Assembly (NCBI GenBank): GCA_023393125.1
Contig: JAEWMQ010000065.1
Location: forward strand, 1-38,727
From: Bacillota bacterium
Lineage (GTDB): Bacteria; Bacillota; Clostridia; Lachnospirales; Cellulosilyticaceae
Reading direction: 5' to 3'
DNA length: 38,727 nucleotides
In this document: in pieces, positions 1-7,909 of the stretch
Position numbering within the stretch: the stretch's first letter is position 1
Layout of the letters: each line of letters opens with the position of its first letter
The notes under the pieces: generated by a model
Databases searched by the model: none
Told to the model about the DNA's origin: nothing
The model's input: only the letters and a program-made list of their open reading frames with translations
Made by a program: the position numbers and the translations under genes

Positions 1-110
1 CCCATCCGAAAGGAGTAAGACCCCTTAGAGACTATGAGGTAGATAGGTTGGAGCTGTAAGCATGGTAACATGTTCAGGTGACCAATACTAACGGTTCGAG
101 GGTTTGACCT
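1..110 (+). rRNA. 23S ribosomal RNA, 3' end (partial)
   Basis: The first ~110 bases match the last conserved helices of bacterial 23S rRNA, with the hallmark stretches GGTGACCAATACTAACGG and GGTTCGAGGGTTTGACC at the 3' end. The 5' part lies outside the window. The exact mature end (about 108-112) cannot be fixed from sequence alone, because the partner strand of the terminal helix lies upstream. No 5S gene follows before the terminator. Confidence 0.95.
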
Positions 111-164
111 AGAAAAAACGGTTAAACGGTTGTAGTATTTGTTTTTGAAGGTATGAGACGAGAG

Positions 165-185
165 CACCCGAGAGGGTGTTTTTTT
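165..185 (+). terminator. Intrinsic terminator of the rRNA operon
   Basis: A CACCC/GGGTG stem (165-169 with 174-178) and a GAGA tetraloop are followed by a run of seven T (179-185). It lies about 55 bases after the 23S end. That gap is too short for a 5S gene, so the operon appears to end here without 5S. Confidence 0.85.
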
Positions 186-211
186 GTAGGGTTTTAAGCT
201 TAATTTATGCT

Positions 212-278
212 TAATTTATATGCCCCTATGTACTATAAAATCCAGCGATATTTATAGTACATAGGGGCATATAAATTA
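212..278. repeat. Perfect 28-bp inverted repeat after the rRNA operon
   Basis: Positions 212-239 are the exact reverse complement of 251-278, separated by an 11-base loop (240-250). The core is GCCCCTATGTAC with AT-rich ends. An 11-base tandem direct repeat (GCTTAATTTAT at 198-208 and 209-219) abuts and overlaps the left arm. No coding sequence is present. It could be a second bidirectional terminator, an intergenic palindromic repeat or a miniature mobile element. The sequence alone does not decide. Confidence 0.8.
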
Positions 279-438
279 CTTGCTAAACACTATTAAAATG
301 TCAGACTGTTTAAGTACTCGGTTAATCTTATTAATTATATAAAATTCATAATACTAAATAAAATAATTATTTAGTTCCTACTCGATTAAAATTAGTGTTA
401 GAACAATTAATAGGAAGACAGGTGAGAACTAGAAGAAG
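279..438. other. AT-rich intergenic stretch, no gene seen
   Basis: This lies between the inverted repeat and the AraC-family gene. Only a weak AT hairpin is visible (ACTAAATAA at 353-361 with its complement at 367-375). It has no T-run in either direction that would make it a convincing terminator. No ORF with a ribosome binding site was found. Confidence 0.5.
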
Positions 439-1323
439 TTATTTGCTATTATCTTGAGAAGAAAGATCAATTGCTTGATTATTAGAGCGATAAAGTTTAG
501 GGCTAATTCCCTCATGTTGTTTAAAGAGCTTGGAGAATGCTAAAGGATCATCATATCCAACTTGATTGGAAATTTCACTGATAGTAAGAGAAGTGTTTTT
601 TAAAAGTATGCGTGCGTAATTTAAGCGATAATTTAGTAAATAACTTTGAGGAGAAATATCTAGAGCTTTTTTAAAGCAATTTGTAAGGTAGTTTCGACTT
701 ACACCAACATAATTGGCTAAATCTTGGATTTTAATATTTTTATAATAGTTGTGTTCTATAAATTCAATAGCATGATTAACATAGATTTGATAGGAGTAAT
801 CATACGTATTTATACAGTGTTGGTGTTGGATAAGGAGAGAGAGAAATAAGAAAAGATAACCCTCACGTTTTAATTCGTTGCTATATGTAAGTTCTTTAGC
901 ACTTAGCATATTTTGCACTTGTTCAAGAAGAAGTTGGGAATTAGGGAAAGTACAGGTACGATTGGAGTCATTTAAATTGGCATAAGAAAGATAAGTTTTA
1001 GCCTTTACACCATTGAATCCAACCCAGATATAAGTCCATGGATCTTTTTCATCTGCAACATAAAAGGTTGTTTCATTAGGGCAAATAAGAAAAGCTTGAT
1101 GTTTACTAAGATGATAAGTTACACCTTTTGTTGTGTAGGTACCTTTTCCTTCTAATATATAATGGATGAGGTATTCAGTTCGCTCTGTTGGTCCATAAGA
1201 ATGACCAGAGCCACATTTCTGAAGTCCACAGTAACATAAGTATAAGTCAAAGTTTTCTTGCCTTAAATATTCAAGACATTTATAACTAGCAGAATCAGTA
1301 AAGCGAGGGATAGGTTTAATCAT
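439..1323 (-). CDS. AraC-family transcriptional regulator (MsmR-like)
   Basis: This is a 294-residue cytoplasmic regulator. The N-terminal part (about 20-160) looks like an AraC-type cupin sugar-sensing domain (HYILEGKGTY, a turn, then WTYIWVGFNG). The C-terminal part (about 185-283) holds the paired helix-turn-helix AraC domain (IQDLANYVGVSRNYLTNCFK, then ISEISNQVGYDDPLAFSKLF). Start ATG at 1323 has AAGGAGG five bases upstream on the minus strand (1329-1335). It is transcribed away from the transporter/alpha-galactosidase operon starting at 2462. That is the usual arrangement for MsmR/RafR-type activators of raffinose or melibiose operons, so it probably regulates that operon; this is inference. 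About 1.1 kb of decayed insertion sequence now separates the two. The effector sugar cannot be read from sequence. Confidence 0.9.
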   Translation of the reverse strand: MIKPIPRFTDSASYKCLEYLRQENFDLYLCYCGLQKCGSGHSYGPTERTEYLIHYILEGKGTYTTKGVTYHLSKHQAFLICPNETTFYVADEKDPWTYIWVGFNGVKAKTYLSYANLNDSNRTCTFPNSQLLLEQVQNMLSAKELTYSNELKREGYLFLFLSLLIQHQHCINTYDYSYQIYVNHAIEFIEHNYYKNIKIQDLANYVGVSRNYLTNCFKKALDISPQSYLLNYRLNYARILLKNTSLTISEISNQVGYDDPLAFSKLFKQHEGISPKLYRSNNQAIDLSSQDNSK

Positions 1324-1737
1324 AATGACCTCCTTGAATTAATAATAAATTATCGGGATTTATACCCCTTATATTTCAAGACTTTCCATTCCTATATTTT
1401 AATAATCACCCACTTTTTACTTAAAATTGTTGACAAAACCCCCAAATTTATGATGAAGCCAGTTAAACATAGATATTTTTCAACTGAAGGTGATTTTATA
1501 TTATCTATCATTTCTGGGGTTCATTCCGTTTATCAAGATACTTTTGTATCTAACCTTCTTTAGTTTTAGCCTAATCCTTTGCTCTTTTTGAGGATATTTG
1601 GCAAATCATTAACCGATTTTGACATCTTAATCTGTCTCATACAGAATCTCTTTTAGCTGAATCTTATGCTAAGAAAGATCTTTCCTCTAGAATACCTTCT
1701 TGTATGTTGCATTTCTACTTGCTAATGCACTTTATTT
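1324..1737. other. Gene-free stretch, degenerate sequence
   Basis: After the AraC promoter region (1336-1430) no intact ORF is present on either strand. In the plus direction short open stretches can be read between stops, such as DIWQIINRF and a hydrophobic run near 1690-1740. They suggest a decayed gene continuous with the fragment at 1738-1860, but I cannot assign it to a family. Confidence 0.4.
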
Positions 1738-1860
1738 ATGTTTGTTATATCTGGCTCTTTTAATGATTTACCTATCTTTCATATGCTAGAACGTGCTTCT
1801 AGACATGATATGCTTTTCTTACCCTTAAATCAGTACTATTCAATCTTTAATTTACACTAG
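1738..1860 (+). pseudogene. Fragment of a decayed gene, possibly a DDE transposase
   Basis: A 40-codon open stretch reads MFVISGSFNDLPIFHMLERA then SRHDMLFLPLNQYY. The ASRHD-F-L pattern resembles a segment of clostridial DDE transposases, recalled from family knowledge and not checked. Upstream sequence in other frames contains stops and apparent frameshifts. There is no ribosome binding site. It neighbours an IS30 remnant, which fits a patch of old insertion sequences. The transposase identity is tentative. Confidence 0.35.
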
Positions 1861-1979
1861 AGTTAATTTATTTAATTGTAATATTATACAATATTATAAC
1901 AAAATAAGCCGAAAAAGAAACCTTAATTGTAAAAAGAGATTGAACTAACTAAAGATTCATAGTGATTTTTATGTATTAA

Positions 1980-2360
1980 GCTAAAGTTGCCACACGACAA
2001 TTTAACAAAAAGAATGCTTGTGTTGGTAATGCTATCAATAAGAATCTCTTTCTTCGTGAAGAGATGGTGTGTACAAAGACTCTTTATAACTACATCGACT
2101 TAGAAATACTCAGAATACGTAATATTGCCTTGCTTATGAAGCTAAGATGTAATACTATGTCACAAAAAGTTCATAACAGCAAACGTGGATTAGGTACTAG
2201 GATAGAAGATCATCTAGAAGATATTCTAATGAGGGAAGAATTTGGTCACTATGAAATTGATATAGTTATTGGAGCAAAAAATAAAGATGGTAGTGTACTA
2301 TTTACATTTGTAGAACGCCAAATCAGATATTATATGCTCTTGTTGTGCAATTTAGGTTGA
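1980..2360 (+). pseudogene. IS30-family transposase remnant
   Basis: The open stretch encodes VCTKTLYNYID, then REEFGHYEIDIVIGAKNKDG and FTFVERQIRY. These correspond to the end of the N-terminal DNA-binding part and the first catalytic-Asp region of IS30 transposases (usual pattern FGHWEIDTVIG, LLTLVERKTRY). The copy lacks the N-terminal HTH and all sequence after the first D of the DDE triad. Full IS30 transposases are about 320-400 residues and this piece is about 126. The first in-frame ATG is at 2064, without a good ribosome binding site. A stop at 2358-2360 ends it. No terminal inverted repeats could be identified, so this is a dead internal fragment. Confidence 0.8.
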
Positions 2361-2384
2361 AAAAGAAACATTAATACATATAAA
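2357..2384 (+). promoter_or_regulatory. Candidate promoter of the transporter/alpha-galactosidase operon
   Basis: TTGAAA (2357-2362), a 16-base spacer and TATAAA (2379-2384) give a plausible sigma-A promoter about 75 bases before the first gene. The -35 overlaps the stop codon of the IS30 remnant, so the promoter sits at the edge of that remnant. It has not been shown to be active. Confidence 0.4.
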
Positions 2385-2461
2385 TAGTACAAAAATACAT
2401 TTTTAAATAAACAGAAATGATGTAGTATTTAAATATATTAACAATCAGAGGGGGATATGTG

Positions 2462-3799
2462 ATGAAGAAAAAACTAAGTGTAGTATTAATAGGGGCAATC
2501 ATTTCAGCATCTATGTTAGCAGGTTGTGGAAATACAGCTCAAAAAACAGCCATAGGAGATAAAAATACTTCAACAGAGCCAAGTAGCAAATCGAATCAGG
2601 AGGCAAAAGTAGAACAAGATACAACAAAAGGTGAGCCTGTAACCATTACTTATGCTTGTTGGGATTCAAATCAAGCTGATTTGATTAGGACGATAGCAGA
2701 TGAATTTGAAAGTGCCAATCCTAATATTAAAATTGATATTCAAGTAAATAGTTGGTCTGACTATTGGGTAATGTTGGAGGCAGCAGGTATAGGTGGTTCA
2801 TTACCAGATACTTTTTGGATGCATTCAAATAATATTTACTATTATGGCGCTAATAATCAATTATTGGACTTAACAAGCTATATTAAAAATAGTGATTTAG
2901 TAGATTTAAAAAACTATCCAGAAGGGCTTAATAGTATTTATAACATTAATGATAAACAGTATGCTATTCCAAAGGATTATGATACTATTGCTCTTTGGTA
3001 TAATAAGACATTATTTGATGAGGCAGGATTAAAATATCCGGATGATACGTGGACTTGGGATGATTTATATAAAGCGGCTAAAGCTTTGACAAAAGAAGAT
3101 GGTTCACAATATGGATTCTGTGCAGGATTACATAATCAAGAAGGTTATTATAATTTTGTATATCAAAATGGAGGAACCATTATCGATGATGATAAAAAGT
3201 CAGGATATGCTAATCCTAAGACAATTGAAGGAATTGAATTTTATTTTAACTTTGTAAAAGAGGGACTTTCACCTGCTATTTATGATGATAAGGCTAGAGG
3301 TGAAGCTATTGAAAATGGTCTCTGTGCCATGGGGTTATTTGGATCATGGAACTTATCAGGCTTTGCAAGTAATGAGTTTATGAAACAGAATTTTGATGTT
3401 GCAGTATTACCTATGAGTAATGAAGGTGGAAAAGCCAGTATATTTAATGGATTAGGAAATGCTGTTGCAGCAAACAGTAAGTATCCAGATGAAGCTTGGA
3501 AATGGGTAGAATATTTAAGTTCAGAACAAGGTCAAAAACGTCAAGCAGAACTAGGTATTGCAATTTCTGCCTACAATGGAACTGCCGAAGCGTGGACTAA
3601 AGCTTATCCAGAATTTAATGTACAAGCCTATATTGATATGGTAGATTATGCACAAATTAGACCTTATTCAAATCAAACAAGTATATGGGAAGATAAGTCC
3701 TATGAATTATTGCAAAAAGCTTATGGAGGCAAAGAAGACGTAGCAACAATTTCCCAAGAAGTAAGTAAAATGATGGATGAGGCCATTGCTGCTGAGTAA
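2462..3799 (+). CDS. ABC sugar transporter, substrate-binding lipoprotein (family 1)
   Basis: This is a 445-residue extracellular solute-binding protein of the MalE/MsmE type. It has a lipoprotein signal peptide with lipobox LAGC (Cys22), an acidic/Ser-rich linker to about residue 60, and then the family-1 binding fold (ITYACWDSNQADLIRTIADE, DTFWMH, GLFGSWNLSG). ATG 2462 is preferred over GTG 2459 because AGAGGGGG (2447-2454) is seven bases upstream. It is the first gene of an operon with two permeases and a GH36 alpha-galactosidase. That context points to alpha-galactosides, or another galactose-containing oligosaccharide, as ligand. No ATPase gene is present here, so a shared MsmK-type ATPase encoded elsewhere is expected. 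Confidence 0.93.
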   Translation: MKKKLSVVLIGAIISASMLAGCGNTAQKTAIGDKNTSTEPSSKSNQEAKVEQDTTKGEPVTITYACWDSNQADLIRTIADEFESANPNIKIDIQVNSWSDYWVMLEAAGIGGSLPDTFWMHSNNIYYYGANNQLLDLTSYIKNSDLVDLKNYPEGLNSIYNINDKQYAIPKDYDTIALWYNKTLFDEAGLKYPDDTWTWDDLYKAAKALTKEDGSQYGFCAGLHNQEGYYNFVYQNGGTIIDDDKKSGYANPKTIEGIEFYFNFVKEGLSPAIYDDKARGEAIENGLCAMGLFGSWNLSGFASNEFMKQNFDVAVLPMSNEGGKASIFNGLGNAVAANSKYPDEAWKWVEYLSSEQGQKRQAELGIAISAYNGTAEAWTKAYPEFNVQAYIDMVDYAQIRPYSNQTSIWEDKSYELLQKAYGGKEDVATISQEVSKMMDEAIAAE

Positions 3800-3807
3800 A
3801 AGATAAC

Positions 3808-3844
3808 AATAAGCTATACAGACAGCATGTCTGTATAGCTTATT
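3808..3844 (+). promoter_or_regulatory. Strong intercistronic stem-loop after the binding-protein gene
   Basis: A perfect 17-bp stem (3808-3824 with 3828-3844) closes a GCA loop nine bases after the stop codon. Only TT follows, so it is a poor terminator. It more likely protects the binding-protein mRNA 3' end or partially attenuates, giving more binding protein than permease, as known for maltose-type operons. Confidence 0.75.
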
Positions 3845-3880
3845 TGATAATTCTATCAAGGAAGTAGAGTGTGAAGGTAA

Positions 3881-4789
3881 ATGACTAAAAAGAGGAGAAC
3901 TATACCAAAGAAAGTATTCAATGAATGGTGTTGGGGATGGGGCATGATTTTACCAACTATCTTAGGACTTATGATTCTAAATATTATCCCTATTTTTGAA
4001 ACATTATATTTAAGTTTTTTTAAAAGTGGTGCATTTGGAAAAGGAAATGTTTTTGTAGGAATTGATAATTATAAGAGACTGTTATTAGATCGTCAAGTAT
4101 GGTGTGCTGTAAGAAATACTTTAGGATATACTTTAATAGTAGTACCTATTACTATCATTATTGCTATGATTTTAGCTGTTTGTTTAAATGAAAAAATAAA
4201 AGGAAAACAAGTTTATAGGACGATCTATTTTATCCCTATGGTGGCAGCACCAGCAGCAATAACTATGGTTTGGAAGTGGCTTTATAATAATCAATTTGGG
4301 CTTATTAATTATGTTTTAACCAAGTTAGGTCTAGGTCGTATTAATTGGATTGATGATCCTAAAGTAGCTATGATTTCAATTGCTATTATAGGAATATGGT
4401 CAGCGGTAGGATATAGTATGGTACTTTTATTAGCAGGTCTACAGGAAATACCTAGGGATTACTATGAAGCATCTGAAATTGATGGAGCATCAAGAGTTAA
4501 GCAATTTTTGACCATAACGTTACCATTAGTTTCACCAACCTTATTTTTTGTTTTAGTAACCAGTATTATTACAGCGATGCAAGTCTTTGATGTCATTTAT
4601 ATGATGATTGATGTGACAAGTCCGTCATATGAAAGTACAGTATCACTTGTTTATTTGTTTTATAATAATTCATTCAAGTATTCAGATAAAGGGTATGGAT
4701 CAGCTATCGTCATGTTATTATTGGGAATTATTATGATTATTACGATTATACAAATGAAGGTGCAGAAAAAGTGGGTTAATTATATGTAG
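3881..4789 (+). CDS. ABC sugar transporter permease (MalF/MsmF-like)
   Basis: This is a 302-residue integral membrane protein with about six hydrophobic segments, the first at about residues 20-40 (MILPTILGLMILNIIPIF). The cytoplasmic EAA loop that docks the ATPase is at about 196-215 (EASEIDGA, then LPL). That loop is the hallmark of family-1 carbohydrate permeases. The ribosome binding site is weak (GAAGGT at 3871-3876), which fits lower expression than the binding protein upstream. It pairs with the next permease, 11 bases downstream, to form the heterodimeric channel. Confidence 0.93.
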   Translation: MTKKRRTIPKKVFNEWCWGWGMILPTILGLMILNIIPIFETLYLSFFKSGAFGKGNVFVGIDNYKRLLLDRQVWCAVRNTLGYTLIVVPITIIIAMILAVCLNEKIKGKQVYRTIYFIPMVAAPAAITMVWKWLYNNQFGLINYVLTKLGLGRINWIDDPKVAMISIAIIGIWSAVGYSMVLLLAGLQEIPRDYYEASEIDGASRVKQFLTITLPLVSPTLFFVLVTSIITAMQVFDVIYMMIDVTSPSYESTVSLVYLFYNNSFKYSDKGYGSAIVMLLLGIIMIITIIQMKVQKKWVNYM

Positions 4790-4800
4790 GAGGATTAAAG

Positions 4801-5631
4801 ATGAAAAATACTAAAAGAAAAAGTAATATTTTAATGCATATTTTCCTCATTATTGGGGCATGTTTAATGATTCTTCCATTTGTATGGATGCTCTTAACAT
4901 CTTTAAAGACTGTGACAGAATCTACTTCTATGAATCCATTTGTGTTTTTTCCTACGTCTTTTAAATGGGAGAATTATAGCGAAGTCATAAAGAAAAATAA
5001 TTTTATTGGATTATATTATACTACATTTGCAATGATGTTTTTACGTGTTTTATGCGGTGTTGGATTTAGTGCAATGGCAGCCTATGCTTTTGCTAGATTA
5101 AATTTTCCAGGAAGAGATTTTTTCTTTGGTCTTGTATTATTTCAGATGATGGTACCAGTTCAAATATTTATTATTCCACAATATTTAATGATAGATAAAT
5201 TGGGGCTTAGAAACACTATTTTTGCACTAGTATTCCCAGGATTAGTTAGTGCTTTTGGTACTTTTTTATTAAGGCAATTTTTTATGGGATTACCTAAGGA
5301 ATTAGAAGAATCAGCAAAAATAGATGGTTGTAATATTGGACAGACTTTTTGGATAATTATGCTACCCTTAGCGAAATCGGGACTTGTTGCACTTTCTATT
5401 TTTACTGCCTTATTCTCATTTAAAGATTTGATGTGGCCGCTAATTGTAAATACAACAACGGATTCAGCAACGCTTTCATCAGCATTAGCAAAGTTACAAA
5501 GTGCATATTCAGTTAATTATCCAGAATTAATGGCAGCCTCTGTATTAGCGATTTGGCCTATGCTGCTTGTTTATATCATATTTCAGAAGCAATTTATAGA
5601 AGGAATTGCAACATCAGGTGGAAAGTTATAG
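4801..5631 (+). CDS. ABC sugar transporter permease (MalG/MsmG-like)
   Basis: This is a 276-residue inner-membrane permease. The first membrane span is at about residues 12-32 (IFLIIGACLMILPFVWML). The EAA loop is at about 169-188 (EESAKIDGCN, then MLPLAKSG). AGGAGG lies seven bases before ATG 4801. It forms the transport channel with the MalF-like partner. Its stop codon is 11 bases before the alpha-galactosidase start, so transport and intracellular hydrolysis are co-expressed. Confidence 0.93.
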   Translation: MKNTKRKSNILMHIFLIIGACLMILPFVWMLLTSLKTVTESTSMNPFVFFPTSFKWENYSEVIKKNNFIGLYYTTFAMMFLRVLCGVGFSAMAAYAFARLNFPGRDFFFGLVLFQMMVPVQIFIIPQYLMIDKLGLRNTIFALVFPGLVSAFGTFLLRQFFMGLPKELEESAKIDGCNIGQTFWIIMLPLAKSGLVALSIFTALFSFKDLMWPLIVNTTTDSATLSSALAKLQSAYSVNYPELMAASVLAIWPMLLVYIIFQKQFIEGIATSGGKL

Positions 5632-5642
5632 GGAGGAATGAG

Positions 5643-7847
5643 ATGGGGATTAGATTTAACGAACATGAGCGAGAATTTCATTTATATAATAATGAAATAA
5701 GTTATATTATTAAAATTTTACCTAATAATCAATTAGGGCAATTGTATTTTGGTAAAAAAGTTAGAGAAAAAAATTCTTTTGGATATTTATTTGAGGGAGG
5801 CAGTAGGTCCCTTGCAACATATGTTTTTGAGAATGATCATTTCTTTTCCTTGCAACATACAAGACAAGAGTACCCTTCATATGGCACAACAGATTTTCAT
5901 TATCCTGCATTTGATATAATTCAGGCTAATGGAAGTCGTATCATGAATTTTGAATATCAAATGCATAACATTTTTAAAGGTAAGAAAAAGTTAGAAGGTT
6001 TACCAGCAACTTATGTGGAAGACAAGAGTGAAGCGGATACATTAGAAATTACCCTCTATGATAGTCTTACGCAAACACAGCTAATTTTAAGTTATACAAT
6101 ATACAGCTATTTGGGTGTATTAACCAGAAACGCAAAGTTTATGAATCTTGGGAGAGACCCTATTGGTCTTAATAGCGCCATGAGTATGTCAGTTGATTTT
6201 CCAGACTCTAATTATGAGATGTTACATTTTTCAGGAGCCTGGGGAAGAGAAAGAAGTCTTAAAGTAAGAAAACTAGAACAGGGTGTGCAGAGCATCTATA
6301 GCATGAGAGGTATTAGTAGTGCAGAACATAATCCTCTCTTAATCTTAAAAAGAAGTCATTCAGATGAAAATTTAGGTGAAGTATTTGGGTTTAGCTTAGT
6401 ATATAGTGGAAATTTCCTAGCGCAGGTTGAGGTAGATTCACATGATATGACAAGGGTATTAATGGGGATTCATCCAGATCTTTTTTATTGGGAATTAAAG
6501 CAAGGAGAGTGTTTTCAGACACCAGAAGTTGTAATGGTTTATTCGGATCAAGGACTTAATAAGATGAGTCAAACTTATCATGAATTATATAGAAGTAGAT
6601 TAGTAAGGGGGGAATGGAGAAACAAAGTAAGACCTATTGTATGTAACAATTGGGAGGCAACAGAATTCGACTTTGATGAAGAAAAGATTCTTAGTATTGC
6701 AAAAGAAGCTATGGAGGTAGGTGTAGAGCTATTTGTACTAGATGATGGTTGGTTTGGAAAAAGGAATAGTGATTGTTCAGGATTAGGGGATTGGTTTGTT
6801 AATATAGAGAAATTTCCATCTGGAATAGGTGGATTAGTTAAGAAAGTCAATGAATTAGGAATGAAGTTTGGTATCTGGATTGAACCAGAGATGGTAAATA
6901 AAGATAGTATGCTATATGAAAAGCATCCAGACTGGATTCTTCAGACGCCTGGAAGAAGAATGTCTCAAGGAAGAAATCAATATGTACTAGATTTTTCAAG
7001 AAAAGAAGTTATTGAATGTATTTATCAGATGATAGCCAAGCTACTAGGAACATGTGAAATTAGCTATGTAAAATGGGATATGAATAGATATTTAACGGAG
7101 TGTTATTCTGTAACACATACTGCACAAAATCAAGGTAAAGTGATGCATGAATATATTTTAGGAATGTATAGCTTATATGAAAGATTAATATCAGATTTTC
7201 CAGGAGTTTTGTTTGAATCTTGTTCAAGTGGAGGAGCAAGGTTTGATCCAGGAATGTTATACTATGCACCACAAGCATGGACCAGTGACAATACTGATGC
7301 TGGAGAAAGACTAAAGATTCAGTACAGTACTTCCTACATTTATCCATTGAGCAGTATATCCAATCATGTTTCACAAGTTCCCAACAAACAAACCTATCGT
7401 AGTATTGATTTAGAAACAAGAGGGAATGTAGCTTGTTTTGGTGTATTTGGCTACGAGATGGATTTAGGTGAGCTTAATCTAGAAGAAAAGGAAATTATAA
7501 AAAATCAAATAAAGTTCGTGAAAAGATATAGAGAACTCATAATGAAAGGAGATTTTTACCGCTTAATCAATCCTTATACAACCTATAATACAGCTTGGAT
7601 GGTTGTATCTAAAGATAAGAAAAAAGCACTAGTAGGATATTATAAATTATATAATCAGACAAATTCTGGATTTATCAGATTGAATTTAAAGGGATTAGAT
7701 GAAAGATTCAATTATCAGATTACAGAGAAGGGAGAATACAATGGAGATGAGCTGATGTCTGTGGGATTAGTTATTTCAAATAAGGAATTAAGTAATAATG
7801 GAGGTGATTTTTCTTCAGTTATTTATGAACTTACATATAAAGAGTAA
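5643..7847 (+). CDS. aga: Alpha-galactosidase, glycoside hydrolase family 36
   Basis: This 734-residue enzyme hydrolyses terminal alpha-D-galactosyl residues from oligosaccharides. It has no signal peptide, so it acts inside the cell on imported substrate. Layout: N-terminal beta-supersandwich (about 1-310), (beta/alpha)8 barrel (about 311-640), C-terminal beta domain. GH36 motifs are intact: NNWEATEFDFDE, LDDGWFG, YVKWDMNR with nucleophile Asp479, ESCSSGGARFD, and SDNTDA with acid/base Asp549. These positions agree with the well-studied Geobacillus enzymes (D478/D548, from memory). ATG 5643 is chosen because GGGAGGA (5631-5637) is five bases upstream; longer in-frame readings overlap the permease gene. 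Length is standard. It is co-transcribed with the upstream transporter and probably with the secreted enzyme downstream. Confidence 0.96.
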   Translation: MGIRFNEHEREFHLYNNEISYIIKILPNNQLGQLYFGKKVREKNSFGYLFEGGSRSLATYVFENDHFFSLQHTRQEYPSYGTTDFHYPAFDIIQANGSRIMNFEYQMHNIFKGKKKLEGLPATYVEDKSEADTLEITLYDSLTQTQLILSYTIYSYLGVLTRNAKFMNLGRDPIGLNSAMSMSVDFPDSNYEMLHFSGAWGRERSLKVRKLEQGVQSIYSMRGISSAEHNPLLILKRSHSDENLGEVFGFSLVYSGNFLAQVEVDSHDMTRVLMGIHPDLFYWELKQGECFQTPEVVMVYSDQGLNKMSQTYHELYRSRLVRGEWRNKVRPIVCNNWEATEFDFDEEKILSIAKEAMEVGVELFVLDDGWFGKRNSDCSGLGDWFVNIEKFPSGIGGLVKKVNELGMKFGIWIEPEMVNKDSMLYEKHPDWILQTPGRRMSQGRNQYVLDFSRKEVIECIYQMIAKLLGTCEISYVKWDMNRYLTECYSVTHTAQNQGKVMHEYILGMYSLYERLISDFPGVLFESCSSGGARFDPGMLYYAPQAWTSDNTDAGERLKIQYSTSYIYPLSSISNHVSQVPNKQTYRSIDLETRGNVACFGVFGYEMDLGELNLEEKEIIKNQIKFVKRYRELIMKGDFYRLINPYTTYNTAWMVVSKDKKKALVGYYKLYNQTNSGFIRLNLKGLDERFNYQITEKGEYNGDELMSVGLVISNKELSNNGGDFSSVIYELTYKE

Positions 7848-7909
7848 AATAGAATATCAGTAGGAAATGAGCGGTATGAAAATAATTTGGGGATATAGGA
7901 GGAAATAAT

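Noticed and set aside
1911..2375. 17-base near-identical direct repeats (GAAAAAGAAAC-TTAAT at 1911-1927 and 2359-2375) flanking the IS30 remnant
   Set aside because: IS30 elements make only short target duplications and the repeat is A-rich with one mismatch. Chance in AT-rich DNA is as likely, so it was not called as element ends.
7060..7419. A 119-codon minus-strand ORF inside the alpha-galactosidase gene
   Set aside because: It is antisense to the GH36 catalytic region, has no ribosome binding site or recognisable domain, and is explained as a shadow of the real gene.
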